From Sphingobacterium sp. (GTDB lineage Bacteria; Bacteroidota; Bacteroidia; Sphingobacteriales; Sphingobacteriaceae): a stretch of DNA of 44,527 nucleotides. A program made the translations under genes and the position numbers. Location of the stretch: positions 1 through 44,527 of the forward strand of contig JAITLV010000155.1 of assembly GCA_031277685.1 (NCBI GenBank), read 5' to 3'. A model generated the notes under the pieces. The model did no database searches. It was not told the origin of the DNA and saw nothing but the letters and a program-made list of their open reading frames with translations. Shown one piece after another: positions 33,119 through 41,976 of this stretch (positions are counted from its first letter, which is position 1; each line of letters begins with the position of its first letter).

Positions 33119-36100
33119 TTAAAAACCTAAACTTACCCCCAACATATATTGTCTAGACTGTGGATATACCCCAAAATCGACACCCAATGCTGGATAATCC
33201 GATGGAGTTGCCGATACCTCCGGATCAAGACCTTCGTATTTTGTGATGGTGAATAGATTTGTTACTCCGACATAGGCTCTTAATTTTTTCACGCCTGTAT
33301 TTGCGCCAAAGAGTTTATCTGTAGAGAAATTATAACCAATCTGTAAGTTTTTCATCTTAAAGAAGCTGGCATCCTGCACAAAATAGCTAGAAGATGCATA
33401 CTCATTGGCCGATACCTCTTCTTTTGTTTGCGATGGAATTAAACTTGATGTATTGCTGGTACTCCATGCATCTAATACGCGTACGCTCTTTTGGCCATCA
33501 AATACCCCAAAATCCGTAAAGTAACGTGTTGCCTCGTAGTTCTCGTTTCCTTTCGAACCATAGAAGTACATCATGATATCGAAGTTTCTGTAATTAGCAT
33601 TGATGTTAAGTGAATACGTAAAATCTGGATGTGGGCTTCCAATAACGGTATTATCTTTTGCGTCGATGATTCCATCGCCATTCACATCTTCGAATCTAAA
33701 CCCACCAACACGTGCTTTTTCATATGAAGGATATTGCTTCAGTTCAGCCTCGTTTTGGTAGATTCCAGCAACTTTAAATCCATAAAAAGCACCAAAAGGT
33801 TGACCTGTTCTCAGGATAGAAGTTTCCATACTTCTAAATGCTCCATATACGACATCGTTAATACCAGGAGCCAAACCAACAATTGTATTTTTATTTCTTG
33901 AAATATTTGCGCCAATATCAAAGTTGAGTTTGTTCGGATCGGTTTCTTTATGATGATAATTCAATGAGAACTCCACCCCTTTATTTTGCATATCCCCAAT
34001 ATTTACATAAGGTGATGCAGCTCGTCCCACAGCTGTTCCGGGCAACGGCAATGCAAATAACATATCGGAGGTTTTCTTATTATACCAGTCAAAAGCACCA
34101 TCAATTTTTCCTTGCAAAATAGAGAAGTCTAAACCTAGGTTCAATGAGGACACCTGTTCCCATTTCACGTTCTCATTTTGATAATTGCTGGTCCATAGAC
34201 CGCTTACCAAATCACTATTTATTGGATAGGAGGCCGAATTAATAGAGGTTGCGTAGCGTTTTAAATATTGATAAGATGGGATACGTTGGTTACCCGTAAT
34301 ACCATAACCTGCCCTCAATTTCAAGTCATTTAGCCAGCTTACATTTTTCATAAATTCCTCTTGTGACACCCGCCAAGCACCACTCACCCCAGGAAAAGTA
34401 CCATATTTGTTTTTAGATCCAAAGTTTGACGAACCGTCTCTTCTGACCGTTCCACTTAAGATATAGCGGTCTTTATAGGAATAATCTACCTTTCCAAAAA
34501 TGGAGAATAACGATCCCAAAGCACCTTCACTTGATGCCGAGTTTTTGGAAGCCTGACTTACATAAAAGAAATCGGTACTATTTGTAATGAAGTATCCATT
34601 GCCATTCCCTTGCACCTGACGATAAGTATTATCAATGGCTTCTGTTCCTAATAACACATTCAAACTATGGACATCATTAAAATTAGCCTTATAGTTCAAT
34701 GTATTGGTCCAGGTCCATTCGGTATTATAACCTGAAGTCTCTGACGATGCACTGTTTGCGCTACCCTCAGTAAACTCAAGATTTGGATAGGTATAACTTA
34801 AATTGTAATAATTTTCATATTTGATACCAAAGCTTGTTCTAAATGTTAATCCTTTTAATACGTCATACTCTCCAAAAGCATTCCCGAAGAAGAAATTACT
34901 CTTATTCATATTATCCTTAGCGCGGTAAGCAATTGCTACAGGATTCTCGCCATTTCCCCAGCCCCCTCTAGAACCTGCAAAATTTCCCCCTTCATCATAC
35001 ACTGGAATAATATTCTTGATCCGATAGGCAAATCCAATCGCACTACCTTCACCAATATAATCCCCTGCTGTATTTGTATTTACACCGATACCATGCCCTT
35101 TGGTCATGCTATACTGCATATTTTCACCAAAACGAAGCTTTTTATTAAAGGCGGAAAAATTCGTATTTGAACGTACGTTAAAGCGTTCGAATCCAGTATG
35201 GATCACAGTACCTTTTTGGCCCAAATATCCCCCAGAAACTGCATATGATGCATTTTCACCTCCGCCAACAGTATTCAATTGATAGGATTGTGTCGGTGCA
35301 TTCTGGCTCAGCTCTTTAAACCAGTCTGTTCCAGCTTTATTCGCTTTGGTAATTTGATAAAATTCTTCCTTGTTATCTGCATAATTGTATTTGGACATAT
35401 CGTAATCTGCAGGCGTGACTTTGTTGCCCGATACATCGCCGGCAAGCAAATAATCAGGTAGCGGATCTTTATTATCATTTAGGTCATAGATCTGCTGTGG
35501 ACTAAGCATTTTTGGGAAACGCCCACGATTAGGCACCTGTACCCCATAATACGCATCGAAGTTAATTTGCGGTTTTCCAGACTTACCAGATTTGGTCGTA
35601 ATAATAACAACACCGTTATTAGCCCGCGAACCATAGATTGAAGCTGCCGATGCATCTTTCAGCACTTGCATTGTTTCAATATCGTTTTGATTCAACCAGC
35701 TCAATTTTCCTTCAAACGGCACACCATCGATTACATAAAGCGGCTCATTATTATTAATTGTACTATAGCCCCGAATTTTAATCTGTGGTGTGGAACCTGG
35801 AGCACCATCTGTCACTACTTGAACCCCTGTCGCACGCCCCTGCAAGGACTCCACCGCACTTGCTGCGGGAGTAGTCTTCAGTTGGTCTGTATTCACGACA
35901 GCTACAGATCCTGTCAGATCTTTTTTACGCTGCGTTGAATAACCTGTTACAACGACTTCTTCCAAGGCATCTTCTGATGAATTTAAAGAAATTGTCAAAT
36001 CAGCTTTTCCCGTAACGGTGACCTCTGAGCTTGAATAACCAATATAGCTCACAACCAATACATCACCTACCTTCCCCTGGATTGTAAATGCACCATCGCC

Positions 36101-36388
36101 ATCTGTTGATGTACCCTTGTTTGTCCCCTTGATTTTAACTGACACACCAGTAATCGCCTGACCGGTCGTTGCATCTTTCACCATACCTTTAATTGGTATC
36201 TCCTGAAACCGGTTGGTTTTCATTAATGAAACTACCTCAATTCGTCCATTTGCAGCAACACCATTGGCCGATACTTGAGCAGTCATTCCTCCTGCGATGA
36301 GAAGAGAACTCATTAGCAGGAATCTCTTATTGAACTTTTGACCCAATACGAGATCGAAACAGCAATTTTTGTCCGTTTTTTTCATCAT
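33119..36388 (-). CDS. SusC/RagA-family TonB-dependent outer-membrane transporter
   Basis: A 1089-residue outer-membrane barrel that imports oligomers in TonB-dependent fashion with SusD. After a long signal region (ends about 43), residues about 66-150 hold a carboxypeptidase-regulatory-like domain (IKGMVKDATTGQAITGVSVKIKGTN), followed by the TonB-box-like EEVVVTGY (about 143-150), the plug domain with IRGYSTINNNEPLYVIDGVPF, and the barrel ending in LGVSLGF with a terminal Phe. Two ATG codons overlap at the start. The carried substrate is unknown; RagA-like peptide import is an option given the four POT carriers. No FecI/FecR regulator is adjacent. Confidence 0.95.
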   Translation of the reverse strand: MMKKTDKNCCFDLVLGQKFNKRFLLMSSLLIAGGMTAQVSANGVAANGRIEVVSLMKTNRFQEIPIKGMVKDATTGQAITGVSVKIKGTNKGTSTDGDGAFTIQGKVGDVLVVSYIGYSSSEVTVTGKADLTISLNSSEDALEEVVVTGYSTQRKKDLTGSVAVVNTDQLKTTPAASAVESLQGRATGVQVVTDGAPGSTPQIKIRGYSTINNNEPLYVIDGVPFEGKLSWLNQNDIETMQVLKDASAASIYGSRANNGVVIITTKSGKSGKPQINFDAYYGVQVPNRGRFPKMLSPQQIYDLNDNKDPLPDYLLAGDVSGNKVTPADYDMSKYNYADNKEEFYQITKANKAGTDWFKELSQNAPTQSYQLNTVGGGENASYAVSGGYLGQKGTVIHTGFERFNVRSNTNFSAFNKKLRFGENMQYSMTKGHGIGVNTNTAGDYIGEGSAIGFAYRIKNIIPVYDEGGNFAGSRGGWGNGENPVAIAYRAKDNMNKSNFFFGNAFGEYDVLKGLTFRTSFGIKYENYYNLSYTYPNLEFTEGSANSASSETSGYNTEWTWTNTLNYKANFNDVHSLNVLLGTEAIDNTYRQVQGNGNGYFITNSTDFFYVSQASKNSASSEGALGSLFSIFGKVDYSYKDRYILSGTVRRDGSSNFGSKNKYGTFPGVSGAWRVSQEEFMKNVSWLNDLKLRAGYGITGNQRIPSYQYLKRYATSINSASYPINSDLVSGLWTSNYQNENVKWEQVSSLNLGLDFSILQGKIDGAFDWYNKKTSDMLFALPLPGTAVGRAASPYVNIGDMQNKGVEFSLNYHHKETDPNKLNFDIGANISRNKNTIVGLAPGINDVVYGAFRSMETSILRTGQPFGAFYGFKVAGIYQNEAELKQYPSYEKARVGGFRFEDVNGDGIIDAKDNTVIGSPHPDFTYSLNINANYRNFDIMMYFYGSKGNENYEATRYFTDFGVFDGQKSVRVLDAWSTSNTSSLIPSQTKEEVSANEYASSSYFVQDASFFKMKNLQIGYNFSTDKLFGANTGVKKLRAYVGVTNLFTITKYEGLDPEVSATPSDYPALGVDFGVYPQSRQYMLGVSLGF

Positions 36389-36806
36389 AATTTAAAATAG
36401 GTGGTTTAAAAAATTTATGTTTATTTATCTGTTTGTTTAGTTTGATATTGGTTTTTTTAAGTCTTGGTCTTTCAGCTCCAACAGAAATAATATTTCATTA
36501 TCACTGATTATGAGCCGTTTTGGTTATCATTTTCAATTTTAGTTTGGTTATTTCCAGAAATGTTAAAATCTGTTAAATAAATGTAAAGAATAATAAATGT
36601 AAAAAAAAAGAAAATTCTTAATTAAATCACAAAACACTATAAATCAAGTTATTGTAATTCATACACTAAGTGAAATACCCATATTTTTGTTACAATAGAA
36701 AATCGAAAGAATTTTTAGGTGCTCCTCCTGATTCGATATCAAGTCGGAATGTCAAATATTATCCAAATACACCTAAATACGCCAAAAGGTACTTATATTT
36801 GTTTTG
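36389..36806. other. 418-bp divergent intergenic region, susC to mqnC
   Basis: AT-rich, with no coding region. It has a TTTGGTTAT direct repeat (36519-36527 and 36543-36551) and an inverted pair TTTAGGTG/CACCTAAA (36714-36721, 36770-36777) before mqnC. No TAnnTTTG element was found for susC on the minus strand, so susC may use another promoter type. No riboswitch was recognised. Confidence 0.4.
36794..36801 (+). promoter_or_regulatory. -7 element directly before mqnC
   Basis: TATATTTG matches TAnnTTTG and ends 5 nt before the ATG at 36807, which suggests a leaderless or nearly leaderless transcript. Confidence 0.6.
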
Positions 36807-37931
36807 ATGAATGTAAGTAGTTTATTAGAACGGGCGCTCCGATTTGAGTTCCTTTCCAAGGAAGAGGGTGTTTTTTTATATCAGAATGCACCTACAGCTG
36901 ATTTGACTTTCGTAGCCAATGAATTGCGTAAAATACAAGTACCACATGGCAAAGTTACCTGGCAGATTGATAGAAATGTCAATACGACCAACGTTTGTGT
37001 TGCAAACTGTAAGTTTTGCAATTTCTTTCGTCGTCCGGGTCATGAAGATAGTTACATCACCGATATCGAGAGCTACAAAGAAAAGATCGAAGAGACCTTC
37101 AAGTATGGTGGAGATCAACTCCTGTTACAGGGGGGGCATCATCCTGATCTGGGTATTGAATTCTACAAAAATTTATACAGACAGTTAAAGGAGCTTTATC
37201 CCACACTAAAACTACATTCGCTTGGTCCTCCCGAAATTGCACATATTTCGAAATTGGAAAATATGAGCCATATTGATGTATTGACCCAATTAAAGACCTC
37301 TGGCTTAGATTCTTTGCCTGGTGCGGGTGCCGAGATCCTCAATGATCGTGTCAGACGTTTGATATCAAAAGGAAAGTGTGGCGGCAAGGAATGGCTGGAT
37401 GTGATGCGTGCTGCACATCAAGTCAATCTACCAACTTCGGCAACGATGATGTTTGGTCATATTGAAACCATAGAAGAACGTTTCGAGCATCTGGTTTGGA
37501 TCAGAGAGGTACAAGATGAAAAACCACAGGATTCCTATGGCTTTATTGCCTTTATTCCCTGGCCTTTCCAAGATGATGGTACGCTGTTGAAAAGACTTCG
37601 TGGCATTACCAATGATGTAACCAGTGAAGAGTATATCCGCATGATTGCTTTAAGCCGTATCATGCTCCCAAATATCAAAAATATCCAGGCCTCATGGCTG
37701 ACCGTTGGAAAACGTACAGCCCAATTGTGCTTACATGCCGGAGCTAACGATTTTGGATCCATCATGATTGAGGAAAATGTCGTTTCGGCTGCAGGCGCCC
37801 CCCATCGCTTCACTTCTAAATCAATACAGGAAGCGATTCTGGAAGCCGGCTTTGAACCCCAATTAAGAACACAAAAGTATGATTTCAGGGAATTACCTGC
37901 CCATATGGTCGAACAAGTCATTAACTATTAA
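36807..37931 (+). CDS. mqnC: Dehypoxanthine futalosine cyclase MqnC (radical SAM)
   Basis: MqnC forms the cyclic dehypoxanthinyl futalosine intermediate in the futalosine route to menaquinone. The 374-residue protein has the radical-SAM cluster C64-x3-C68-x2-C71 in CVANCKFCNF, and the block SLPGAGAEILNDRVRRLIS, which favours MqnC over its relative MqnE; both are members of the CofH-like group, so confusion is possible. PTSATMMFGHIET and the long C-terminal part also fit. The ATG at 36807 was preferred to the TTG at 36804 because the promoter element ends just before it. It lies 9 nt before scpB. The other mqn genes are not in this window. Confidence 0.9.
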   Translation: MNVSSLLERALRFEFLSKEEGVFLYQNAPTADLTFVANELRKIQVPHGKVTWQIDRNVNTTNVCVANCKFCNFFRRPGHEDSYITDIESYKEKIEETFKYGGDQLLLQGGHHPDLGIEFYKNLYRQLKELYPTLKLHSLGPPEIAHISKLENMSHIDVLTQLKTSGLDSLPGAGAEILNDRVRRLISKGKCGGKEWLDVMRAAHQVNLPTSATMMFGHIETIEERFEHLVWIREVQDEKPQDSYGFIAFIPWPFQDDGTLLKRLRGITNDVTSEEYIRMIALSRIMLPNIKNIQASWLTVGKRTAQLCLHAGANDFGSIMIEENVVSAAGAPHRFTSKSIQEAILEAGFEPQLRTQKYDFRELPAHMVEQVINY

Positions 37932-37940
37932 TACCCTACA

Positions 37941-38501
37941 TTGAAAGACGTTATTAGAAATATTGAGGCAATTATTTTTGCTTCTGCGGAAGGAATAGAT
38001 CTTGTCGATATCAAACAGATATTGCAGGAAGCTTTGGCCATTGAAGTATCTAAAGAAGAATTGCGCGAATTGATCAAAAAAATTGAAGACAAATATCGGG
38101 ATGAAGATCATGTTTTAGAGCTACGTTATATCAATAACGCTTATCAGTTTCTGACCAAAGCAGTCTATCATGAAGCGATACAGCAGTTACAAAATCATAA
38201 CAACAAACGAAAACTTAGTCAATCAGCTTTGGAGACGCTTGCAATTATTGCCTATCGACAACCCATCACCAAACTGGAAATCGAACAGATTAGGGGGGTC
38301 AGCTGCGATTATTCCATCCAAAGACTGCTTGAAAAAAAATTGATCAAAATAGCCGGGAAAGCTGATACAATAGGTAAACCACTGCTATATGCGACGAGTC
38401 AGCAGTTCATGGATCATTTCGGAATTAACGGTGTACGTGATCTTCCACAGTTAAAAGATATCGTTACAGAGGACAACGCAATTGGCGAAACAAATGAGTA
38501 A
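37941..38501 (+). CDS. scpB: Segregation and condensation protein ScpB
   Basis: ScpB works with ScpA and SMC in chromosome compaction and segregation. The 186-residue length and the two winged-helix halves fit: the start MKDVIRNIEAIIFASAEGIDLVDIK and the conserved SALETLAIIAYRQPITKLEIEQIRGV block (about 95-120), then RLLEKKLIKIAG. The start codon is TTG at 37941; no ATG in frame would give the family N-terminus. The gene follows mqnC with only 9 nt between, so the two are co-transcribed although they are functionally unrelated. Confidence 0.93.
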   Translation: MKDVIRNIEAIIFASAEGIDLVDIKQILQEALAIEVSKEELRELIKKIEDKYRDEDHVLELRYINNAYQFLTKAVYHEAIQQLQNHNNKRKLSQSALETLAIIAYRQPITKLEIEQIRGVSCDYSIQRLLEKKLIKIAGKADTIGKPLLYATSQQFMDHFGINGVRDLPQLKDIVTEDNAIGETNE

Positions 38502-38654
38502 ATAAAATAAAATAAATTTTTATTTTTAAAAAACAGTTCAACATATTGATTAACAGAAAAATAAAGGTCAATATTTTTTTTAAAAAAAGTTTTAAAAAAT
38601 GGTTTTCTTCTCTAATTTTACAACATTGAATAAGAAACAATAAAGTATTATTTT

Positions 38655-38810
38655 ATGAACACGGCAATATTAGCTACCGAAGATCTTGAAGAAGTAAAAT
38701 TCGCATCTTTCAATGGACCTGATGACGATGATGATGATTTCGATAACGATGATTTCGATATCTCCGAAATTGAAGGATTGGATGACTTCGATGATGACGA
38801 TGAATTTTAA
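38655..38810 (+). CDS. Small Asp-rich acidic protein (51 residues)
   Basis: An intact short gene with an ATG and a TAA. The translation starts MNTAILATEDLEEVKFASFNG and the rest is dominated by Asp (over 18 of the last 30 residues) with Phe placed at intervals, for example DDFDNDDFD. Such acidic tails can bind cations or mimic nucleic acid, but no family can be named. Supporting evidence is only the good start and stop, the biased composition and the terminator 46 nt downstream. It lies 153 nt after scpB. Confidence 0.62.
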   Translation: MNTAILATEDLEEVKFASFNGPDDDDDDFDNDDFDISEIEGLDDFDDDDEF

Positions 38811-38855
38811 TATTTAGTGCAATATAACACTACCTATTAAAACCAGAGAATCATT

Positions 38856-38896
38856 AAAAAATAAGGCGTTCAATTTGATTGAACGCCTTATTTTTT
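38856..38896. terminator. Bidirectional terminator, acidic protein gene and thioredoxin gene
   Basis: Perfect 13-bp core (38861-38873 with 38879-38891) extended by A and T runs, lying between two convergent genes. Confidence 0.9.
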
Positions 38897-38908
38897 TGTA
38901 AGACCGAT

Positions 38909-39205
38909 TTATTTCGACTGGTCAATCAGTTTATGTAACTCCATTTTGGGGATCATCCCACTTTGACGCCACACTTGTTGACCATTTTTAAATAAAATAA
39001 ATGTCGGTACTCCACTCACTTTGTAAATAGATGCAATCTTCGGATTCTTGTCCACATCTATTTTTATAATAGAGAGATCCTCCTGATAAAATTCCTTTAC
39101 ATCCTGTAACACCGGCGCCATTGTTTGGCATGGACCGCACCACGTCGCAAAAAAATCCACTAAAACCAGTGAATTTGATTGAATAATCTGGTCAAAAGTT
39201 GCCAT
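38909..39205 (-). CDS. Thioredoxin
   Basis: A 98-residue cytoplasmic thioredoxin that reduces protein disulfides. WCGPC (22-26) is the active site and the cis-proline loop is GVPTF (about 66-70). No signal peptide is present. The length is slightly below the usual 105-110 because the N-terminal strand is short. It starts 2 nt after the end of the rhodanese gene on the same strand, so the two should be translated together, which suggests that thioredoxin recycles a sulfur- or persulfide-carrying rhodanese or handles related oxidation. Confidence 0.93.
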   Translation of the reverse strand: MATFDQIIQSNSLVLVDFFATWCGPCQTMAPVLQDVKEFYQEDLSIIKIDVDKNPKIASIYKVSGVPTFILFKNGQQVWRQSGMIPKMELHKLIDQSK

Positions 39206-39207
39206 TA

Positions 39208-39936
39208 TTAATTCTCCTTTATTTCATCTTTCAATGCCTTATATCCACCCTGAATATTGCACACATTTTTAAATCCTTTGATACGCAAGATAGAAGCGGC
39301 TATCGCACTGCGATAACCAGACTGACAATGCACATACATGGGAGCATCGCCTTTCTTTAGCGTACTACCAAAAGTAGCGAAATCTACCAATGGAATGTTC
39401 ATTGCATTGTCAATATGTCCCTTCTCAAATTCTTTCGTTGTCCTTACATCTACAATATGACCTTGATCTGATCTTTTTCTAAATTTCTGAGCCGTCAGGT
39501 TGGGAACCGAATCAATAGGTTCTTGATCTTTCCAACGATCTATACCACCATCCAATAGCCCGATTGCACCTGTATACCCTAATTGAGCCAATCTATCGGC
39601 TACGGCTTTGTAATCGGGTGGCTCCACAACAAGCAACAATTTCTGTTCTTTATTCGGAATAACCTGTTCCAAAAAGGTATCAAATGGCCCTTTAAAGCCA
39701 ATATTGATAGATCCAGGAATAAAACCTTTTAGGAACTCGTCACCTGATCGGGTATCCAAGACCAACACAGCAAGCTGTTCTCGTTGTTTCTTAAACTGTT
39801 TCACCGAGAAGCGAGGCAAATCAAGGGCGCTATGACATGACTCTTTCAACTGTAGGTTCGGTTTCCCTTGGGCGGCTGAGATACCCACAGCGATACAGAT
39901 AGCCCCCACTAACGCGGGTATTAAGATTCTATTCAT
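39208..39936 (-). CDS. Exported protein with two rhodanese domains, the first without catalytic Cys
   Basis: A 242-residue protein with an N-terminal signal or anchor (about 1-22). Two rhodanese-like domains follow: residues about 45-135 and 150-240. The second has the active-site loop with C204 (CQSGYRS) and should carry a persulfide. The first has LVVEPPDYK at the equivalent place, so the cysteine is missing and the domain is probably structural. This pattern resembles the C-terminal half of MBL-fold persulfide dioxygenase fusions, without the MBL part. The thioredoxin gene begins 2 nt later; the GH25 gene ends 9 nt before it. Confidence 0.87.
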   Translation of the reverse strand: MNRILIPALVGAICIAVGISAAQGKPNLQLKESCHSALDLPRFSVKQFKKQREQLAVLVLDTRSGDEFLKGFIPGSINIGFKGPFDTFLEQVIPNKEQKLLLVVEPPDYKAVADRLAQLGYTGAIGLLDGGIDRWKDQEPIDSVPNLTAQKFRKRSDQGHIVDVRTTKEFEKGHIDNAMNIPLVDFATFGSTLKKGDAPMYVHCQSGYRSAIAASILRIKGFKNVCNIQGGYKALKDEIKEN

Positions 39937-39945
39937 TTCCAGTTT

Positions 39946-40794
39946 CTATTTAAAGGGAATAAGTAATTTTTCTAATTCCGTGATTTTACCATTGTAGATA
40001 TTCAGATCTACATTTCCACGGATGCCGGTGACTGTGCCTTTCTCCGAAAATTGCCAAAATGTCCAGTGTTCTTTTGGGTTTTCAATCCAAAAATTATAGT
40101 TCGCGATCCACAACGTATAGTTTGCGAATTCTTTTTCCAAAAAATCACTATAGAATTTATCTCCGGAATATAAGATCGGTTTGACTTTATAATGTACTTC
40201 CACTTCTTCGAGCCAACGCTTCAGCCCTACTTTTAGACTATCCATGGATTGTTGTTTCGGATGCTCCTCGATATCCAGTACAGGGGGAAGATCACCTGGG
40301 CGAAGCTGTACCTTCCGAATAAAATTCTTCGCCTGTTTGACCGAATTTTCGTTTGGCCTAAAGTAGTGGTATGCACCTCTTAAAATCGCTCTATTCTCTA
40401 TTTTCGACCAATTACGGCTAAATTTATCATCTATCCCTTTTTCGCCCATTGTTGCACGGATAAATACAAAGTCGATGGGAAACTGATCGTTGATTGTATT
40501 CACTTTCTGCCAATCTATATCATCCTGATATGTTGAAACGTCGAGCCCGAAGACCTTGTCATCGTGCTTACTCATGATTTCGATATTACGGATATCATAC
40601 TTAGCTTCCTTTGTCAAGGATTTATTTTTTGATGTTGCCACACGGAAGTAATACATGATTCCAGCCTTATAATGCCATGCAACAAGAAATAAAAAAAACA
40701 CAAGCATACCTACTACCATCCAGATCCATTTGGTCTCCTTTGGTTGCTGCTTTCTTCTACCTGTTTTTACTCTTTTTTGTTGCTGTTGTGCCAT
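39946..40794 (-). CDS. Membrane-anchored GH25 lysozyme
   Basis: A 282-residue muramidase of the GH25 (Chalaropsis-type) family that cuts MurNAc-GlcNAc bonds. A basic N-terminus and one transmembrane segment (about 23-42, WIWMVVGMLVFFLFLVAW) anchor it, with the catalytic barrel outside the cytoplasm. The active-site acids are expected near D85 (GLDVSTYQ) and in VLDIEE (172-177), and the later TFWQFSEKG segment is a conserved GH25 end. It is the first gene of the GH25-rhodanese-thioredoxin set, 67 nt from the divergent bestrophin gene. Confidence 0.92.
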   Translation of the reverse strand: MAQQQQKRVKTGRRKQQPKETKWIWMVVGMLVFFLFLVAWHYKAGIMYYFRVATSKNKSLTKEAKYDIRNIEIMSKHDDKVFGLDVSTYQDDIDWQKVNTINDQFPIDFVFIRATMGEKGIDDKFSRNWSKIENRAILRGAYHYFRPNENSVKQAKNFIRKVQLRPGDLPPVLDIEEHPKQQSMDSLKVGLKRWLEEVEVHYKVKPILYSGDKFYSDFLEKEFANYTLWIANYNFWIENPKEHWTFWQFSEKGTVTGIRGNVDLNIYNGKITELEKLLIPFK

Positions 40795-40850
40795 ACGATG
40801 ATGAAGTTACGTGAATCGCAATTAACTCGCAAAGTTTTCGTAACAATTTA

Positions 40851-40858
40851 TATTTTTG
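40851..40858 (+). promoter_or_regulatory. -7 element directly before the bestrophin gene
   Basis: TATTTTTG matches TAnnTTTG and ends 3 nt before the ATG at 40862. The longer reading from TTG at 40856 would place the promoter partly in the coding region, so the ATG was chosen. Confidence 0.6.
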
Positions 40859-40861
40859 TAC

Positions 40862-41746
40862 ATGATCGTATACAACCCTAAAGATTGGCTGTCAGCAACT
40901 TTCAAACTGCATAAATCAGACACCTTTGTAAAGCTATTACCTTTTCTTGTTCTAATAGCCCTCTACTCTTGGGCCATAGCCTACCTTGAATTGGAATACC
41001 TCAGATTAAATGAAAGGAGTTGGGTTAAGAATATTACCATTGTACATAATCTCTTAGGCTTTGTAATTTCCTTACTATTGGTATTTAGAACCAACTCTGC
41101 CTATGACCGTTGGTGGGAAGCACGCAAACAATGGGGTACATTGACCAATGTCAGCCGGGCCTTTTCATACAAACTCAATGCTATTCTTGATGCTGATGAC
41201 AAAGTCAATCGCAGCTTCTTCCGAAAAAGCATTCCTCTATTTGCAGAGACCTTGTACGATTTTCTTCGATCCGACTATACTAAATTTATGCTCGATGAAA
41301 ATGAACATCCCGAACTGAAGTCATTGGATAACAAGAAGCACGGTCCAAATCAGGTGTCAAATATGATTTTTCAAAAAATAAACCATCTTTACAAAGAGGG
41401 CATTGTCAGTGGAGATCAACTTATTATCCTCAATGAAGAGATCGTATCCATGACCAATGTATGTGGTGCCTGTGAACGGATTAAAAATACTCCGATCCCT
41501 TTAGCCTATAGCGCATTTATCAAGAAGTTCATTATCTTTTATACGATGACGCTCCCCGTAGGTTATGTTTTTTCGATCGGCTATTTCGTTGTCGTTGCTG
41601 TTCCGTTTATTCTATATGTATTGGCTTCACTTGAGTTAATTGGTGAGTCCATTGAAGAGCCTTTTGGTATAGACCAGGATGATCTGCCGATCGATAAAAT
41701 TGCTGCGAATATCAAAAAACACTGCCACGAGATTATTCCAGCATAG
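40862..41746 (+). CDS. Bestrophin-family anion channel
   Basis: A 294-residue inner-membrane protein of the bestrophin/UPF0187 family, a chloride-type anion channel in the better-known members. Four hydrophobic stretches are visible, at about 22-45, 58-75, 225-245 and 248-268. FRTNSAYDRWWEARKQWG (about 78-95) is the family signature, and the block IPLAYSAFIKKFIIFYTMTLP (about 210-230) belongs to the pore region. It is a single gene divergent from GH25. Possible roles are osmotic or ion balance; bacterial function is not settled. Confidence 0.93.
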   Translation: MIVYNPKDWLSATFKLHKSDTFVKLLPFLVLIALYSWAIAYLELEYLRLNERSWVKNITIVHNLLGFVISLLLVFRTNSAYDRWWEARKQWGTLTNVSRAFSYKLNAILDADDKVNRSFFRKSIPLFAETLYDFLRSDYTKFMLDENEHPELKSLDNKKHGPNQVSNMIFQKINHLYKEGIVSGDQLIILNEEIVSMTNVCGACERIKNTPIPLAYSAFIKKFIIFYTMTLPVGYVFSIGYFVVVAVPFILYVLASLELIGESIEEPFGIDQDDLPIDKIAANIKKHCHEIIPA

Positions 41747-41804
41747 TATTTTAAAAATAATCTAGCTCATTTTCAAACCTTAAGATATCAGCACAAAAAT
41801 AAGT

Positions 41805-41835
41805 TTTGCAAATCTATTCAGAATTTCTACTTTTG
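41805..41835 (+). promoter_or_regulatory. Promoter of tRNA-Ser copy 1
   Basis: TTTG (41805-41808), a spacer of 19 nt, and TACTTTTG (41828-41835): an exact fit to the Bacteroidota TTTG-N19-TAnnTTTG consensus. It ends 5 nt before the mature tRNA. Confidence 0.85.
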
Positions 41836-41839
41836 TCGC

Positions 41840-41924
41840 GGAGAGTTGGCAGAGTGGTCGAATGCGGCGGTCTTGAAAACCGTTAACTGTCACAGGTTCG
41901 GGGGTTCGAATCCCTCACTCTCCG
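41840..41924 (+). tRNA. tRNA-Ser(UGA), copy 1
   Basis: An 85-nt tRNA with a long variable arm. The acceptor stem pairs GGAGAGT with ACTCTCC, and the discriminator G924 is the expected Ser identity base. The anticodon loop CTTGAAA gives TGA, reading UCA-type codons. The CCA end is not encoded. It is identical to the copy at 44346-44430. Confidence 0.96.
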
Positions 41925-41928
41925 CTGA

Positions 41929-41960
41929 AAATCCCTCATCTTTCGATGAGGGATTTTTTA
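41929..41960 (+). terminator. Terminator of tRNA-Ser copy 1
   Basis: AATCCCTCATC with GATGAGGGATT around TTTC, followed by a T run. The hairpin sequence is different from that of copy 2. Confidence 0.88.
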
Positions 41961-41976
41961 TTTTAAAGACAAGTTG

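Larger units (their letters stand above)
41796..41925. repeat. Direct repeat, copy 1: promoter plus tRNA-Ser
   Basis: About 130 bp, covering promoter and full tRNA-Ser, recur at 44302-44431 with only two visible mismatches (C/T and A/G in the promoter spacer). The distance between the copies is 2506 bp. Confidence 0.93.

Noticed and set aside
31361..36388. Complete polysaccharide utilisation locus around the SusCD pair
   Set aside because: No hydrolase, ECF sigma factor, anti-sigma factor or hybrid sensor lies beside the pair, so a named substrate or PUL type is not supported.
36389..36806. Riboswitch in the susC leader
   Set aside because: No conserved riboswitch core could be recognised in the AT-rich leader.
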